Positions 8,533 through 16,424 of a DNA stretch of 64,000 bases are shown piece by piece. The stretch's first letter is position 1. Each line of letters begins with the position of its first letter. The position numbers and the translations under genes are program-made. This stretch comes from Ensifer adhaerens (GTDB lineage Bacteria; Pseudomonadota; Alphaproteobacteria; Rhizobiales; Rhizobiaceae). A model generated the notes under the pieces. It was not told where the DNA came from. It did not search any database and worked only from the letters and a program-made list of their open reading frames with translations. The stretch covers positions 1 to 64,000 of the forward strand of contig NZ_LGAP01000009.1 of the NCBI RefSeq assembly GCF_001270265.1. The letters run 5' to 3'.

Positions 8533-9711
8533 TTCCCGCGGCAGGATTTCCTTCGCCCGCTTTGCCAGGCTCCTGCGGCCTGCCGCGTCGTTCTTTTCGT
8601 CAGCTGCGAGCAGGCTGAGGATCGGTGAGGCCGCACCTTCGCGTGTGGCCGTCAGCGCCACCATTCCGGCAGCGATTTCAGCAACCTCTTCGCGCAAGGC
8701 ATCGTCATGGGCGGCGGTCTTGGATTTGGTCAGTCGCTCCGACAGCGCGGTTGCGCGGTTCTTGAGGTCGTCGGAAAGAGCCGCAGGTTCCAGCGGCTGT
8801 GCGGCGGGCTGATCGGCGACTTGCGCAGGGCGGGCCACAGCGCTTTCCGAAGCGTCGTTGCCGCTCGCGCGACGGTCCTTGCGCGCCGGGAAGGCGACAC
8901 CTGCTGCGCGCAGCACCTTGGCTGCATCCCGCATTTCCTGGTTCACGTCTTTCACCTTGGTCTTTAGGCGCTCGATCTCATCGGCGCGCCGTTCGAGTGC
9001 GCTCTCGCGGTCGGCGCTGGTCGCCATTTCCCGCGCAAGCTTGTCCTCCAGCCGCAGCAGTCGGCTCCCGTCTCGGGCGAGGCGGAGTTCCATTTCCTTG
9101 GCGTGGGCGCTTTCCGTCTTCAAATCCGCGCGCAGCGCCTCGCGCTCGTCGCGCAGGGCCGCGATCCGGCTCTTGAGGTTCTCCATTTCGGTCTCGCGCG
9201 CGGCGAGATCGAGGCGCAGATTGTCAATATCGGTGGCCTGTTGCGCCAACTGGTTGGCGAGCGTCTTGATATTCTCGGTCTTGCTGACATTATCGCGCTC
9301 GACGCTTTCGAGCGATGCCTTCATGCGCTCCAGCCGCTGGTCGAACTGGCGGATCGCCGAACGCATGTCGGCGGCCTCGACGTTCATGTCGGCAAGCTGG
9401 GCGTGCAGGTCGGCATTCTCGCCACTCACGCGGCGGGCCTCCTGCAGCATCTTTTCGTTGGTGAGCATCAGTGACACGCCCTTGTCGCGCTCGCGCTTCA
9501 GGGCCTGAAGCGTGCGGGCGTTCTCGGCGGCATAGGTGGCGCGGGCGGCATCTTTCTGCGCCCGCACTTCCTGGGGGCTGAGCGGCATGGTCGCCTTCAG
9601 GCGATCCTCGGCAAAGCGCACGATGCGGCGGTGAATGGCCGGCGCAACGAGAAGGCCGATGATGATCGCCGTCAGGAAGCCCAGGGCAAAGAGGAGCGAG
9701 AATTCAATCAC
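8530..9711 (-). CDS. Membrane-anchored coiled-coil protein
   Basis: A 393-residue protein of unknown function. An N-terminal hydrophobic helix at about 4-26 (SLLFALGFLTAIIIGLLVAPAI) is followed by a long run of heptad-like, charged sequence to about residue 270. Examples are LQALKRERDKGVSLMLTNEKM and repeated Leu-x-Glu/Arg patterns. The C-terminal 120 residues are Ala-rich and less regular. Such proteins often act as envelope or division scaffolds, but nothing here fixes a role. It lies upstream of the eipA-chpT-ctrA block on the same strand as eipA, separated by 260 bp containing a repeat. Confidence 0.8.
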   Translation of the reverse strand: MIEFSLLFALGFLTAIIIGLLVAPAIHRRIVRFAEDRLKATMPLSPQEVRAQKDAARATYAAENARTLQALKRERDKGVSLMLTNEKMLQEARRVSGENADLHAQLADMNVEAADMRSAIRQFDQRLERMKASLESVERDNVSKTENIKTLANQLAQQATDIDNLRLDLAARETEMENLKSRIAALRDEREALRADLKTESAHAKEMELRLARDGSRLLRLEDKLAREMATSADRESALERRADEIERLKTKVKDVNQEMRDAAKVLRAAGVAFPARKDRRASGNDASESAVARPAQVADQPAAQPLEPAALSDDLKNRATALSERLTKSKTAAHDDALREEVAEIAAGMVALTATREGAASPILSLLAADEKNDAAGRRSLAKRAKEILPRE

Positions 9712-9864
9712 GAGCTGGCCGTTTCAAAGCTGGACCGGAAGCAAACGCCCCGCCCGACCGTTACAGCCAGGGCAAGGCGCTTCATATTACTTCGCTGCAC
9801 TAAACATGACGTTTCGTGCGCTGCAAGTATTTGAGGCGGGATTTCGCCGAAGCGGACCCGCCAT

Positions 9865-9968
9865 CTACAGCGCCGCGCGTCTTATCAGACGCGCAAAGGT
9901 CGCTGTAGCACTTTTAATTGCTGCATGATTTTATCCTTAGATCGGATAGGATTTAAGGAAACATGCAG
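9865..9968 (+). repeat. Rhizobial intergenic repeat, full-length copy
   Basis: The first half is a palindrome beginning CTACAGCGCCGCGCGTCTTA and closing with GGTCGCTGTAG. The second half contains TGCATGATTTTATCC and ends AAGGAAACATGCAG. Parts of the same unit recur in inverted orientation at 16278-16322 (first half) and 60264-60326 (second half), which is what identifies it as a dispersed repeat. Confidence 0.75.
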
Positions 9969-9972
9969 TGGA

Positions 9973-10560
9973 TCAGAAGGGGTTCCAGGTCGGATTCTGC
10001 GTCATCTTGAGATAGCCGACATTGATGCCGAGCCGGGCGCCGATGCCGGTGCGGATCGGAACGACGACGATCTGTTCGTCGGTCAGCACCGTCATGCCGA
10101 CGCCGGCCACGACATAGGCCGAACCCGAGACGCCACCGAACCGCTTGTAGAGCGACGGCACGCTCGGCAGGTTGTAGACCAGCATCATGGCGCGGCTGCC
10201 TTGTCCGCCCCAGTCGATGCCGAGCGACGGGCCTTGCCAGAAGACATTGTGCTGACCGGCGTTCTTGGTGTTGAGCTCGCCTTCTCCGTAGGTCAGGCCG
10301 GCGATGAAGGCGCCGGAGCCTTCCTGGCCGAGAATGTAGCCGTTCGGGAGGCCGTAGCGCTCAAAGGCGCGCTCCACCACCTTGGCGAGACCGCCAGATG
10401 TTTCACCGAAGAAACCGTGACCGGCATCGACGATCTCCTGCATCGAATACTGGCTGTTTGCCTGCTGGGCCTGGGCGGCGGATATGGCGCCTGCCATCAG
10501 GAACATCGTCGCCAGGATAGCGCGGCTGGCCGTCGTGGCTGCCTTCATGATCTGCTGCAT
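9973..10560 (-). CDS. eipA: EipA-type periplasmic envelope integrity protein (DUF1134)
   Basis: A 195-residue exported protein. A signal peptide with a basic start and hydrophobic core (ILATMFLMAGAISAAQA) ends near residue 31. The rest is a single glycine- and aromatic-rich beta domain typical of DUF1134. In Brucella this family is EipA, a periplasmic protein needed for envelope stress resistance, and its gene lies beside chpT as here. The start at 10560 has a GGAGG ribosome binding site. A one-mismatch CtrA-like box lies upstream at 10679-10693. Function is inferred from the family and conserved position. Confidence 0.85.
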   Translation of the reverse strand: MQQIMKAATTASRAILATMFLMAGAISAAQAQQANSQYSMQEIVDAGHGFFGETSGGLAKVVERAFERYGLPNGYILGQEGSGAFIAGLTYGEGELNTKNAGQHNVFWQGPSLGIDWGGQGSRAMMLVYNLPSVPSLYKRFGGVSGSAYVVAGVGMTVLTDEQIVVVPIRTGIGARLGINVGYLKMTQNPTWNPF

Positions 10561-10678
10561 CGTTTCCTCCGTCAGGCGCGAAAATCACTCGCTTGCGGGT
10601 TTGCTATGGCCGGCATCGCCTGTGATGGCGCGGCCAGCGGGGGTCTGGACCATTTCCCTGCAATTTGAACCGATGGTC

Positions 10679-10693
10679 TTAACAATCGGTTTA
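10679..10693. promoter_or_regulatory. Weak CtrA-like box between eipA and chpT
   Basis: TTAA, seven bases, then TTTA, one mismatch from the TTAA-N7-TTAA CtrA consensus. It is placed 119 bp before the eipA start and 145 bp before chpT. Brucella eipA is reported to be a CtrA target, which makes the site plausible, but a single mismatch box is weak evidence. Confidence 0.3.
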
Positions 10694-10837
10694 CCAAATG
10701 TGGTGTCATTATGATCCACTGATGAACGGCTGCGCCGAGCAGCCCATGGCTTGCGTCTGTGCGCCTGAGGCATTATCGGCTCTGCCCGAGCGCGTGCCTC
10801 ATGTCCGCATGCCGATGGAACCGAACAAGGAAAGACG

Positions 10838-11491
10838 ATGGCAACGAATCCGAACCTGACATTGACGGGACCCGATCTGGCCGCGCTTCTGTGCAGCCGG
10901 GTTTGCCACGACGTTATCTCGCCGGTCGGCGCCATCAACAATGGCCTGGAACTTCTCGACGAGGGCGGTGCCGACGCCGACGCCATGGACCTCATCCGCA
11001 CCAGCGCACTCAACGCGTCGGTCCGCTTGAAGTTCGCGCGTCTCGCCTTCGGCGCATCCGGCTCGGTCGGTGCATCGATCGACACCGGCGAAGCGGAAAA
11101 GGCGGCCAAGGATTTTGCTGCGGCCGAGAAGAAGACCGAGGTCAACTGGCACGGGCCACGCGCCATCATCGCCAAGAACCGGGTCAAGCTGCTCTTGAAC
11201 CTCTTCCTCATCGCCTATGGCGCGATCCCGCGCGGGGGCGTCATCGACATCACGCTCGAAAATCCCGAGCTCGATGCGGTGTTCACGCTGGTCTGCAGGG
11301 GCCGGATGATGCGCGTGCCGCCGCGGCTGGTCGAACTTCTGTCCGGCACGCCGGAAGAAGCGGTCGATGCGCACTCGATCCAGCCCTACTACACGGTGCT
11401 GCTCGGCGAAGAAGCCGGCATGACGATCGACGTCGTTTCCACCGGCGAGGAAATCATCTTCACCGCGCGCATGACCCCGGCTGAAGCTTAA
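10838..11491 (+). CDS. chpT: Histidine phosphotransferase ChpT
   Basis: Carries phosphate from the CckA hybrid kinase to CtrA and CpdR, so it gates the alphaproteobacterial cell cycle. Of 217 residues, the dimerisation/phosphotransfer helix holds the phospho-His at position 24 in SRVCHDVISPVGAINNGLE. A degenerate histidine-kinase ATPase-like domain follows (about 85-215), as in characterised ChpT. An AAGGA ribosome binding site precedes the start. The neighbours eipA, a receiver and ctrA match the conserved arrangement known from Brucella. Confidence 0.92.
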   Translation: MATNPNLTLTGPDLAALLCSRVCHDVISPVGAINNGLELLDEGGADADAMDLIRTSALNASVRLKFARLAFGASGSVGASIDTGEAEKAAKDFAAAEKKTEVNWHGPRAIIAKNRVKLLLNLFLIAYGAIPRGGVIDITLENPELDAVFTLVCRGRMMRVPPRLVELLSGTPEEAVDAHSIQPYYTVLLGEEAGMTIDVVSTGEEIIFTARMTPAEA

Positions 11492-11521
11492 GGCCGGCAC
11501 TAGTTTTTTCTGTTTTGATAC

Positions 11522-11560
11522 ATGTCGGGCGCGGCGTGGCAATGGCCCCGCGCCGGACAT
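11522..11560 (+). terminator. Possible terminator hairpin after chpT
   Basis: A 13-base-pair stem with one mismatch (ATGTCGGGCGCGG against CCGCGCCGGACAT) starts about 30 bp after the chpT stop. The T tail is poor, so termination is uncertain. Confidence 0.35.
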
Positions 11561-11756
11561 TTGCGTGCCCGCAGCTTGAACGGTCCGCTTTTGCCAGCTT
11601 TTGACCCGCTCACTGAAATATTAATGTTTTCAGCGCGTTAAAAGTCTCCGGAAAGCCCGCATTAAGCAAACTCCGTAACGAAATCTTTGCCAAATTTGTA
11701 TAGGGTTGTTCCAAGCGTGCGAGCACGCGTATAGGTAAGTCATGAAGGAGTTGGAC

Positions 11757-12119
11757 ATGCGGCGCTTGATGATTGCCGACGGCTCGGATGTCGTCAGGAA
11801 GGTTGGGAAACGTATCCTGTCCGGCATGGGCTTCCTTGTCTACGAAGCGCCGAGCGGCCTTGAGGCGCTGGTGCGCTGTGAGGCCGAGCTGCCGAATATT
11901 CTCGTGGTCGATGCCGGCCTGGAGGGCGCTCTGGATCTCATCGCCAATATAAGGCGGCTGCCCAATGGCGCTTCGGTTCGCATCTACTACTGCGTCGTCG
12001 AGGCGGACCTGAAGAAGATGATGGCAGGCAAGCGCGCCGGCGCTGACGATTTCCTGCTGAAGCCGTTCGATCGCAAGATCCTGACGAGCGTCTTTGCCAG
12101 CCAGTCGATGGCGGCCTGA
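11757..12119 (+). CDS. Degenerate single-domain receiver protein
   Basis: A 120-residue stand-alone receiver domain with no output domain. The start at 11757 is set by AAGGAG six bases upstream; an ATG at 11742 lies before that site and is rejected. The phosphoacceptor Asp52 (NILVVDAG) and the conserved Lys102 (LLKPF) are present. However, the acidic pair that binds magnesium is D8-G9 instead of Asp-Asp, and the switch Thr/Ser is replaced by Cys/Val (RIYYCVVE). It may be a pseudo-receiver that binds partners without normal phosphorylation. It is not CpdR by sequence. Its place between chpT and ctrA suggests a cell-cycle role, by inference only. Confidence 0.85.
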   Translation: MRRLMIADGSDVVRKVGKRILSGMGFLVYEAPSGLEALVRCEAELPNILVVDAGLEGALDLIANIRRLPNGASVRIYYCVVEADLKKMMAGKRAGADDFLLKPFDRKILTSVFASQSMAA

Positions 12120-12149
12120 CGCGAACCGCATCTCTTTTCCGGACTGAAC

Positions 12150-12177
12150 AAGCCGCGGCAATTGCTGCGGCTTTTTG
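12150..12177 (+). terminator. Intrinsic terminator after the receiver gene
   Basis: AAGCCGC and GCGGCTT arms, extended through an inner GCAATTGC palindrome, are followed by a run of T. It lies 31 bp after the stop codon. Confidence 0.75.
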
Positions 12178-12324
12178 CTGTCCCGTCGTCGCGCTTTTAC
12201 GTGGTGCCAACGACCAGGGCCGAGGGGCAGGTGGGTGTGGCCACTTCCTCCGCGCTTCGCTGCCGTCCTTTGCCCGGTGACGGCCCGGTACGCGCGCCAG
12301 TGGCAAGCGAGGAGCCAAAGCCGC

Positions 12325-12358
12325 AACGAAAAAACCCGCCTCGAAGGGCGGGTTCGTT
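12325..12358 (-). terminator. Intrinsic terminator after ctrA
   Basis: Read on the minus strand, AACCCGCC, a six-base loop, GGCGGGTT and a T run. It starts about 70 bp after the ctrA stop. The about 145 bp between this and the receiver-gene terminator holds no gene that I can see. Confidence 0.85.
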
Positions 12359-12426
12359 CAAAAAGTGTCCGTTGGCGTCATGCCTGGATATGCGGGTCCA
12401 CGCCGCGCCCGGAAAAGAGCCTGAAA

Positions 12427-13128
12427 TCAGGCAGTTTCGGCGTATTCGGCACCATCCGGCTCGCGCAGAACGTAGCCGCGGCCCCAGACAGTTTCGATGT
12501 AGTTGGCGCCACCGGCGGCATTGGCAAGCTTCTTGCGCAGCTTGCAGATGAAGACGTCGATGATCTTGAGTTCCGGCTCGTCCATACCGCCGTAGAGGTG
12601 GTTGAGGAACATTTCCTTGGTGAGCGTCGTGCCCTTGCGCAGCGAGAGCAGCTCGAGCATCTGGTATTCCTTGCCGGTGAGGTGGACGCGCTGTCCGCCG
12701 ACTTCCACCGTCTTGGCATCGAGATTGACGATCAGTTCGCCGGTCGAGATGACCGACTGGGCATGACCTTTGGAACGGCGGACGATCGCATGGATGCGCG
12801 CCACCAGCTCGTCCTTGTGGAACGGCTTGGTCATGTAGTCGTCGGCGCCGAAGCCGAGACCGCGAACCTTGTCTTCAATTCCGGCCATGCCGGAGAGAAT
12901 GAGGATCGGCGTCTTCACCTTGGAAAGACGCAGGGTTCTCAAGACCTCGTAACCGGACATGTCCGGAAGGTTGAGGTCGAGAAGGATGATGTCGTAGTCA
13001 TAGAGCTTGCCGAGATCGACGCCTTCCTCACCGAGATCGGTGGTGTAAACGTTGAAACTCTCGGACTTGAGCATCAGCTCAATGCTTTGAGCCGTTGCGC
13101 TATCGTCTTCAATTAGTAGAACCCGCAT
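12427..13128 (-). CDS. ctrA: Cell-cycle master response regulator CtrA
   Basis: An OmpR-class DNA-binding response regulator that controls replication, division, flagellar and envelope genes in alphaproteobacteria. Of 233 residues, the receiver domain (1-118) has acidic residues Asp8 and Asp9, phosphoacceptor Asp51 (LLDLNLPD) and the conserved Lys in MTKPF near 103. The winged-helix domain (about 128-225) includes [17 protein letters not shown] and [10 protein letters not shown]. It ends in a short hydrophilic tail with a terminal Ala. The promoter region is large (441 bp) and holds four GANTC methylation sites and a CtrA half-site, consistent with autoregulation and CcrM control. Confidence 0.97.
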   Translation of the reverse strand: MRVLLIEDDSATAQSIELMLKSESFNVYTTDLGEEGVDLGKLYDYDIILLDLNLPDMSGYEVLRTLRLSKVKTPILILSGMAGIEDKVRGLGFGADDYMTKPFHKDELVARIHAIVRRSKGHAQSVISTGELIVNLDAKTVEVGGQRVHLTGKEYQMLELLSLRKGTTLTKEMFLNHLYGGMDEPELKIIDVFICKLRKKLANAAGGANYIETVWGRGYVLREPDGAEYAETA

Positions 13129-13569
13129 ATTCTTCCCCTTTTCCGCCGCCCAAGGTCATCGTGGCCCCCTTACGCGATACGGATCCAGTCGTTGCCTGAT
13201 TTGGAGGCTGCCATTAAATGGTTAACAAATTCTGATTCACTCTGGCAAGGTGTATCGAGATTGTTAAATATTTTTAGCAGTTCCCTGATTTCAAACGTGA
13301 ATCCAAAATGGCACTTTTCATGCGAAACATGAGGAAATGCCGCTATCTGACTCTTCTGACTCGTTAATGCCGGGGCCGTCATATTTCGTGCCTCAGTATT
13401 TACGGAGCCTTAAATCATCACCCCTATGATTAACGATGCCCGTAAACGAAAGGTTACCAGCGGTAGGCTTTTGTTAATATCGCTGTCGATTTTTCGTTTT
13501 CTGCCTGCTGGGCAGGCTCGACGGGCCAAATCAGTAACCGGGGTCTCGGTATCCACGGGAGTATTGCGT
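13129..13569. promoter_or_regulatory. Divergent control region between ctrA and the FliJ-like gene
   Basis: A 441 bp AT-richer gap without a gene. It has four GANTC sites (13234, 13299, 13349, 13358) within 130 bp; GANTC is the target of the cell-cycle methylase CcrM. On the minus strand GTTAACCAT (13226-13218) matches the TTAACCAT CtrA motif described for Sinorhizobium. Caulobacter ctrA is known to be controlled by GANTC methylation and by CtrA itself, so this looks like the same logic. Confidence 0.6.
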
Positions 13570-13920
13570 ATGAAAGCACGTGAGAGCCTTGTCCGCCTGA
13601 AGGAATTTCAGGTCAGGGAGAAGCAGCGTCAGCTGAGCCAGCTTCAGATGATGATGGCTGAGTTCGAACGGATGACCAAGGATCTGGAAAATCAGATTGT
13701 TTTCGAGGAAAAGAAGTCGGGCATTTCCGATCCCTCGCATTTTGCCTATCCCACTTTCGCCAAGGCTGCTCGTCAAAGAGCCGACAATCTTCAGGTCTCC
13801 ATTCGTGAGCTGAAGGCGCAGCAGGACGCTGCCGAACTCGCGCTCGAAGAAGTGCAGGCCGAATATGCGAAGGCGGCGGCGCTCGAGGAACGGGACACGA
13901 CGACGCGTCTGCGGGCATAA
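13570..13920 (+). CDS. fliJ: FliJ-like flagellar export protein
   Basis: A 116-residue, highly charged, almost wholly helical protein. The coiled-coil start MKARESLVRLKEFQVREKQRQ resembles FliJ/YscO-type export chaperones, which help the flagellar ATPase complex. The assignment rests on fold-like pattern, length and the conserved position divergent from ctrA in rhizobia and Brucella; there is no diagnostic motif. The start at 13570 is preferred over the longer frame from 13426, whose first 48 codons lie in the regulatory gap. It ends before a strong terminator. Confidence 0.6.
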   Translation: MKARESLVRLKEFQVREKQRQLSQLQMMMAEFERMTKDLENQIVFEEKKSGISDPSHFAYPTFAKAARQRADNLQVSIRELKAQQDAAELALEEVQAEYAKAAALEERDTTTRLRA

Positions 13921-14011
13921 GCCTGTAGGTCGTTTCGAGGCAGATGATTTTCATTCTTTGTCGGGCGATGCCGATGGCGTGGCCCGATCCGGCACGATTA
14001 TCTCAAGCATG

Positions 14012-14048
14012 AAAAACCCGCCCGACGGCAAGCTGTCGGGCGGGTTTT
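14012..14048. terminator. Bidirectional intrinsic terminator
   Basis: AAAACCCGCCCGAC pairs perfectly with GTCGGGCGGGTTTT around an eight-base loop. It lies between the convergent FliJ-like and GNAT genes. Confidence 0.9.
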
Positions 14049-14085
14049 CCCATTTTGACATTCGCTGAAAGCGAAGGCAGCGGTC

Positions 14086-14367
14086 TCAGGCCTGGATGAC
14101 ATCCTGCCAATCGGGATGGCGCAGCGTCTGCGCGCGCATGAACGGGCAGAGCGGGATGATCTTCCAGCCGCCTTTGCGCGCTTCGTCGATCGCATGTTTT
14201 GCCAGCGCCTGGCCGACGCCCTTGCCGCGCAGCGCGTCGGGAACCAGGGTGTGATCGACGATGATCAGTTTCGGCGATGACCGGGAATAGGTCATCTCAC
14301 CGGTATGTCCCTCGACTGATGTCGAGTAGCGGCCGTGCGATCCAATTTCTTCATGCACGATATCCAT
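14086..14367 (-). CDS. Small GNAT-like acetyltransferase (YjdJ type)
   Basis: A 93-residue minimal GNAT fold. The acetyl-CoA loop is seen as VPDALRGKGVGQALAKHAID (about 42-61), matching the R/Q-x-x-G-x-G/A signature. The final PFMRAQTLRHP is typical of the short YjdJ subgroup. The substrate is unknown. An AAGGG ribosome binding site precedes 14367. It stands between ctrA and sciP, but nothing ties it to the cell cycle. Confidence 0.8.
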   Translation of the reverse strand: MDIVHEEIGSHGRYSTSVEGHTGEMTYSRSSPKLIIVDHTLVPDALRGKGVGQALAKHAIDEARKGGWKIIPLCPFMRAQTLRHPDWQDVIQA

Positions 14368-14626
14368 GGCGGCGTCCCTTCACATTCAACGTTTGCGTGT
14401 TGCCGACGATGCTATCGCATGGCTGCAACGTTCGAAACCGGTTTGGCTGATATGGAGAGGAAACGCACTGTCGCCGAAATGCCGCTTGTGGGAAGCCGGC
14501 ACAGCAACGAGGGAGCAATGCGCATCAGGTGAAGCCCGCTGACGTGGCATGCTTGGCGCGAAAACGAAGGCGGCGGCCACCGGAAACCCGGAGCCGCCGT
14601 TCAACCTATGGCCCTGTGGTGGGCTT

Positions 14627-14902
14627 TTAGTGGCGATATTGCTGGATGCGTGTCGTGCGCAGGCCGGCCAGACCGTGATCGTTGATGGAGGACTGCCAGG
14701 AAAGGAATTCCTCGACAGTGAGGGTATAGCGTTCGCACGCTTCCTCAAGGCTCAAAAGGCCACCGCGGACAGCGGCAACCACCTCAGCCTTCCTGCGGAT
14801 AACCCAGCGCCGGGTATTCGCCGGCGGCAGATCCGCAATCGTCAGAGGACTGCCATCGGGGCCGATGACATATTTTACACGTGGTCGCATCATTTCGGTC
14901 AT
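14627..14902 (-). CDS. sciP: CtrA inhibitory protein SciP (DUF1153)
   Basis: A 91-residue DNA-binding protein. The core RRWVIRRKAEVVAAVRGGLL plus SLEEACERYTLTVEEFLSWQ is the DUF1153 helix-turn-helix of SciP, which in Caulobacter binds CtrA and blocks CtrA-dependent transcription in early G1. Length and motif match closely. A GANTC site at 14905-14909 overlaps the ribosome binding site, only three bases before the start codon. Its closeness to ctrA (1.5 kb) keeps both arms of the circuit in one block. Confidence 0.92.
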   Translation of the reverse strand: MTEMMRPRVKYVIGPDGSPLTIADLPPANTRRWVIRRKAEVVAAVRGGLLSLEEACERYTLTVEEFLSWQSSINDHGLAGLRTTRIQQYRH

Positions 14903-15389
14903 GGGACTCTCTACACAAACTCAAGACCATATGAGGCTGACCTTAGCCCGCCACATTTAACATTTGCCTAAGCCGTCAGTAACGATTTGCTCATAATTTT
15001 AAATACTTCCGCACACTCCCTCGATCATTTCCGCAACGTCTCGCCGGCGATCGCGACGCCTGTCGCACTCGACAATAGCCGCCCTATTGCCCGGAAAGCT
15101 CTGGATTATCGCGGAATTTACATGGGAGCCATGCAATTACCACATTTCACTTTAACTAAAATTCTTGGTAACGAGGCGCCGAAATAAAGGATGAGCGACG
15201 TTTGTGCGCTCCCGATTCATTCTTGGTGCATCGTCATATTTTCACAACCGGTCGCGTTGCTTTCGCGAGCATGCCGGCGAGGGTGGCTGTATTCTGGCTG
15301 CCGGGTGAAGTTCATGCGCCGGATGATTTTCGGGGCCGTTTGTATTCTCTCGACCAGGTGCGTTGGCACTGGTGATGTGGTGATCAGAG
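14903..15389. other. Intergenic gap upstream of sciP and the LuxR gene
   Basis: A 487 bp stretch between divergent genes. The left 110 bp are AT-rich, include a GANTC site at 14905 and probably hold the sciP promoter. I see no convincing gene: short open frames here lack ribosome binding sites and sensible composition. Confidence 0.5.
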
Positions 15390-16139
15390 ATGAAGGAATC
15401 GAATGAACCAGCCTTGCTGCGCGAGGCTGAGACGGCGGACATGTTTTCCGAAATCGATACGGCTGCCGTCCGCACGGAGTACGAACTTCTGCATTTGCTG
15501 CGGCGGCTGATCGCGCGTTACGGCTTCGGCCATTTCATGATTGCGCGCCTGCCGCTGGCCGAGCAGCAGAGGTTTTCCGAACGGCTGGTGCTCAGCAACT
15601 GGCCTTCAGAGCTGGTGCGCCAGTACGACGCCTGCGAGACCTTTCAGTCGAGCGTGCTGGTCGAGCGCCTGCGCGCGACCAAGCTGCCGGTAACCGGTGG
15701 CGCCGAGCTGCTCGACGTGGCCGGCAAGCCGGTCGATGAGGCGATGGTGCATCGCCTGCTGGCGCATCCGGAGATGGCTCGCCATTTCGCCGTCCAGTTG
15801 CATACCAGCAGCGGCGATCCGTTCGTCGCCATGCTCTCCGGCCGGCGCGAGGCGCCCGTCGGTGTCGAGCAGGCGACGCTTTATCTCTCCCTCGTTCAGC
15901 TGTTCGAATGCCTCGAGCGCACCTTCGATACCGGCAGCTCGGCGCGCGAAAAGCTGTCGAGCCGCGAGATCGAGTGCCTGCGCTGGGCGGCCGCCGGCAA
16001 GAGCAGCGACGAGATCGCCATCATCCTCGGCATCTCCACCTATACGGTCAGCAGCTATTTCAAGAGCGCGACCCGCAAGCTCGACGCCGTCAACCGCATG
16101 CAGGCGATCGCCCGCGCCATGCGGCTGAAACTGATCTGA
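15390..16139 (+). CDS. LuxR-family transcriptional regulator
   Basis: A 249-residue regulator. The N-terminal about 165 residues resemble an autoinducer-binding-like sensor domain (TEYELLHLLRRLIARYGFGHFMIARLP) but I see no strict acyl-homoserine-lactone pocket signature. The C-terminal LuxR helix-turn-helix is clear at about 185-245: LSSREIECLRWAAAGKSSDE and ISTYTVSSYFKSATRKL. No lactone synthase gene is near, so it could be an orphan receptor or respond to something else. It is a single gene followed by a repeat and mnmA. Confidence 0.88.
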   Translation: MKESNEPALLREAETADMFSEIDTAAVRTEYELLHLLRRLIARYGFGHFMIARLPLAEQQRFSERLVLSNWPSELVRQYDACETFQSSVLVERLRATKLPVTGGAELLDVAGKPVDEAMVHRLLAHPEMARHFAVQLHTSSGDPFVAMLSGRREAPVGVEQATLYLSLVQLFECLERTFDTGSSAREKLSSREIECLRWAAAGKSSDEIAIILGISTYTVSSYFKSATRKLDAVNRMQAIARAMRLKLI

Positions 16140-16277
16140 AACGGATCTGCTTTGACCGGCCTGGCGCCGAGCGCCGCCCTTGCCGCGGGGCGGACAAGTT
16201 TCTATATGTCGGCGACCAGAGCATCCCGCTTTCAAGCGGAACTGCAGAAAGCGGAGGATGTTTAGGAAAATGTAGTG

Positions 16278-16322
16278 CTACAGCGACCCTTGCGCGACGG
16301 ATTAAGACGCGCGGCGCTGTAG
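16278..16322 (-). repeat. Rhizobial intergenic repeat, half copy
   Basis: CTACAGCG...CGCTGTAG palindrome, the inverted copy of the first half of the repeat at 9865-9968. It lies in the 285 bp gap between the LuxR gene and mnmA, which otherwise shows no gene. Confidence 0.7.
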
Positions 16323-16424
16323 AAGCCGAGAGCGTGCCGTGTGCTACTGCCCGGCATTGCATCGCATGAAGCGTGAAACAGGGGCAGGTGCTATTGACGC
16401 CGCCCGAAGGCCGGATTGGATCCC

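Noticed and set aside
11742-11756. Upstream ATG for the receiver gene
   Set aside because: It lies before the AAGGAG ribosome binding site that serves the ATG at 11757.
14987-15187. A 66-codon plus-strand frame upstream of the LuxR gene
   Set aside because: No ribosome binding site, mixed composition and no family resemblance; treated as intergenic.
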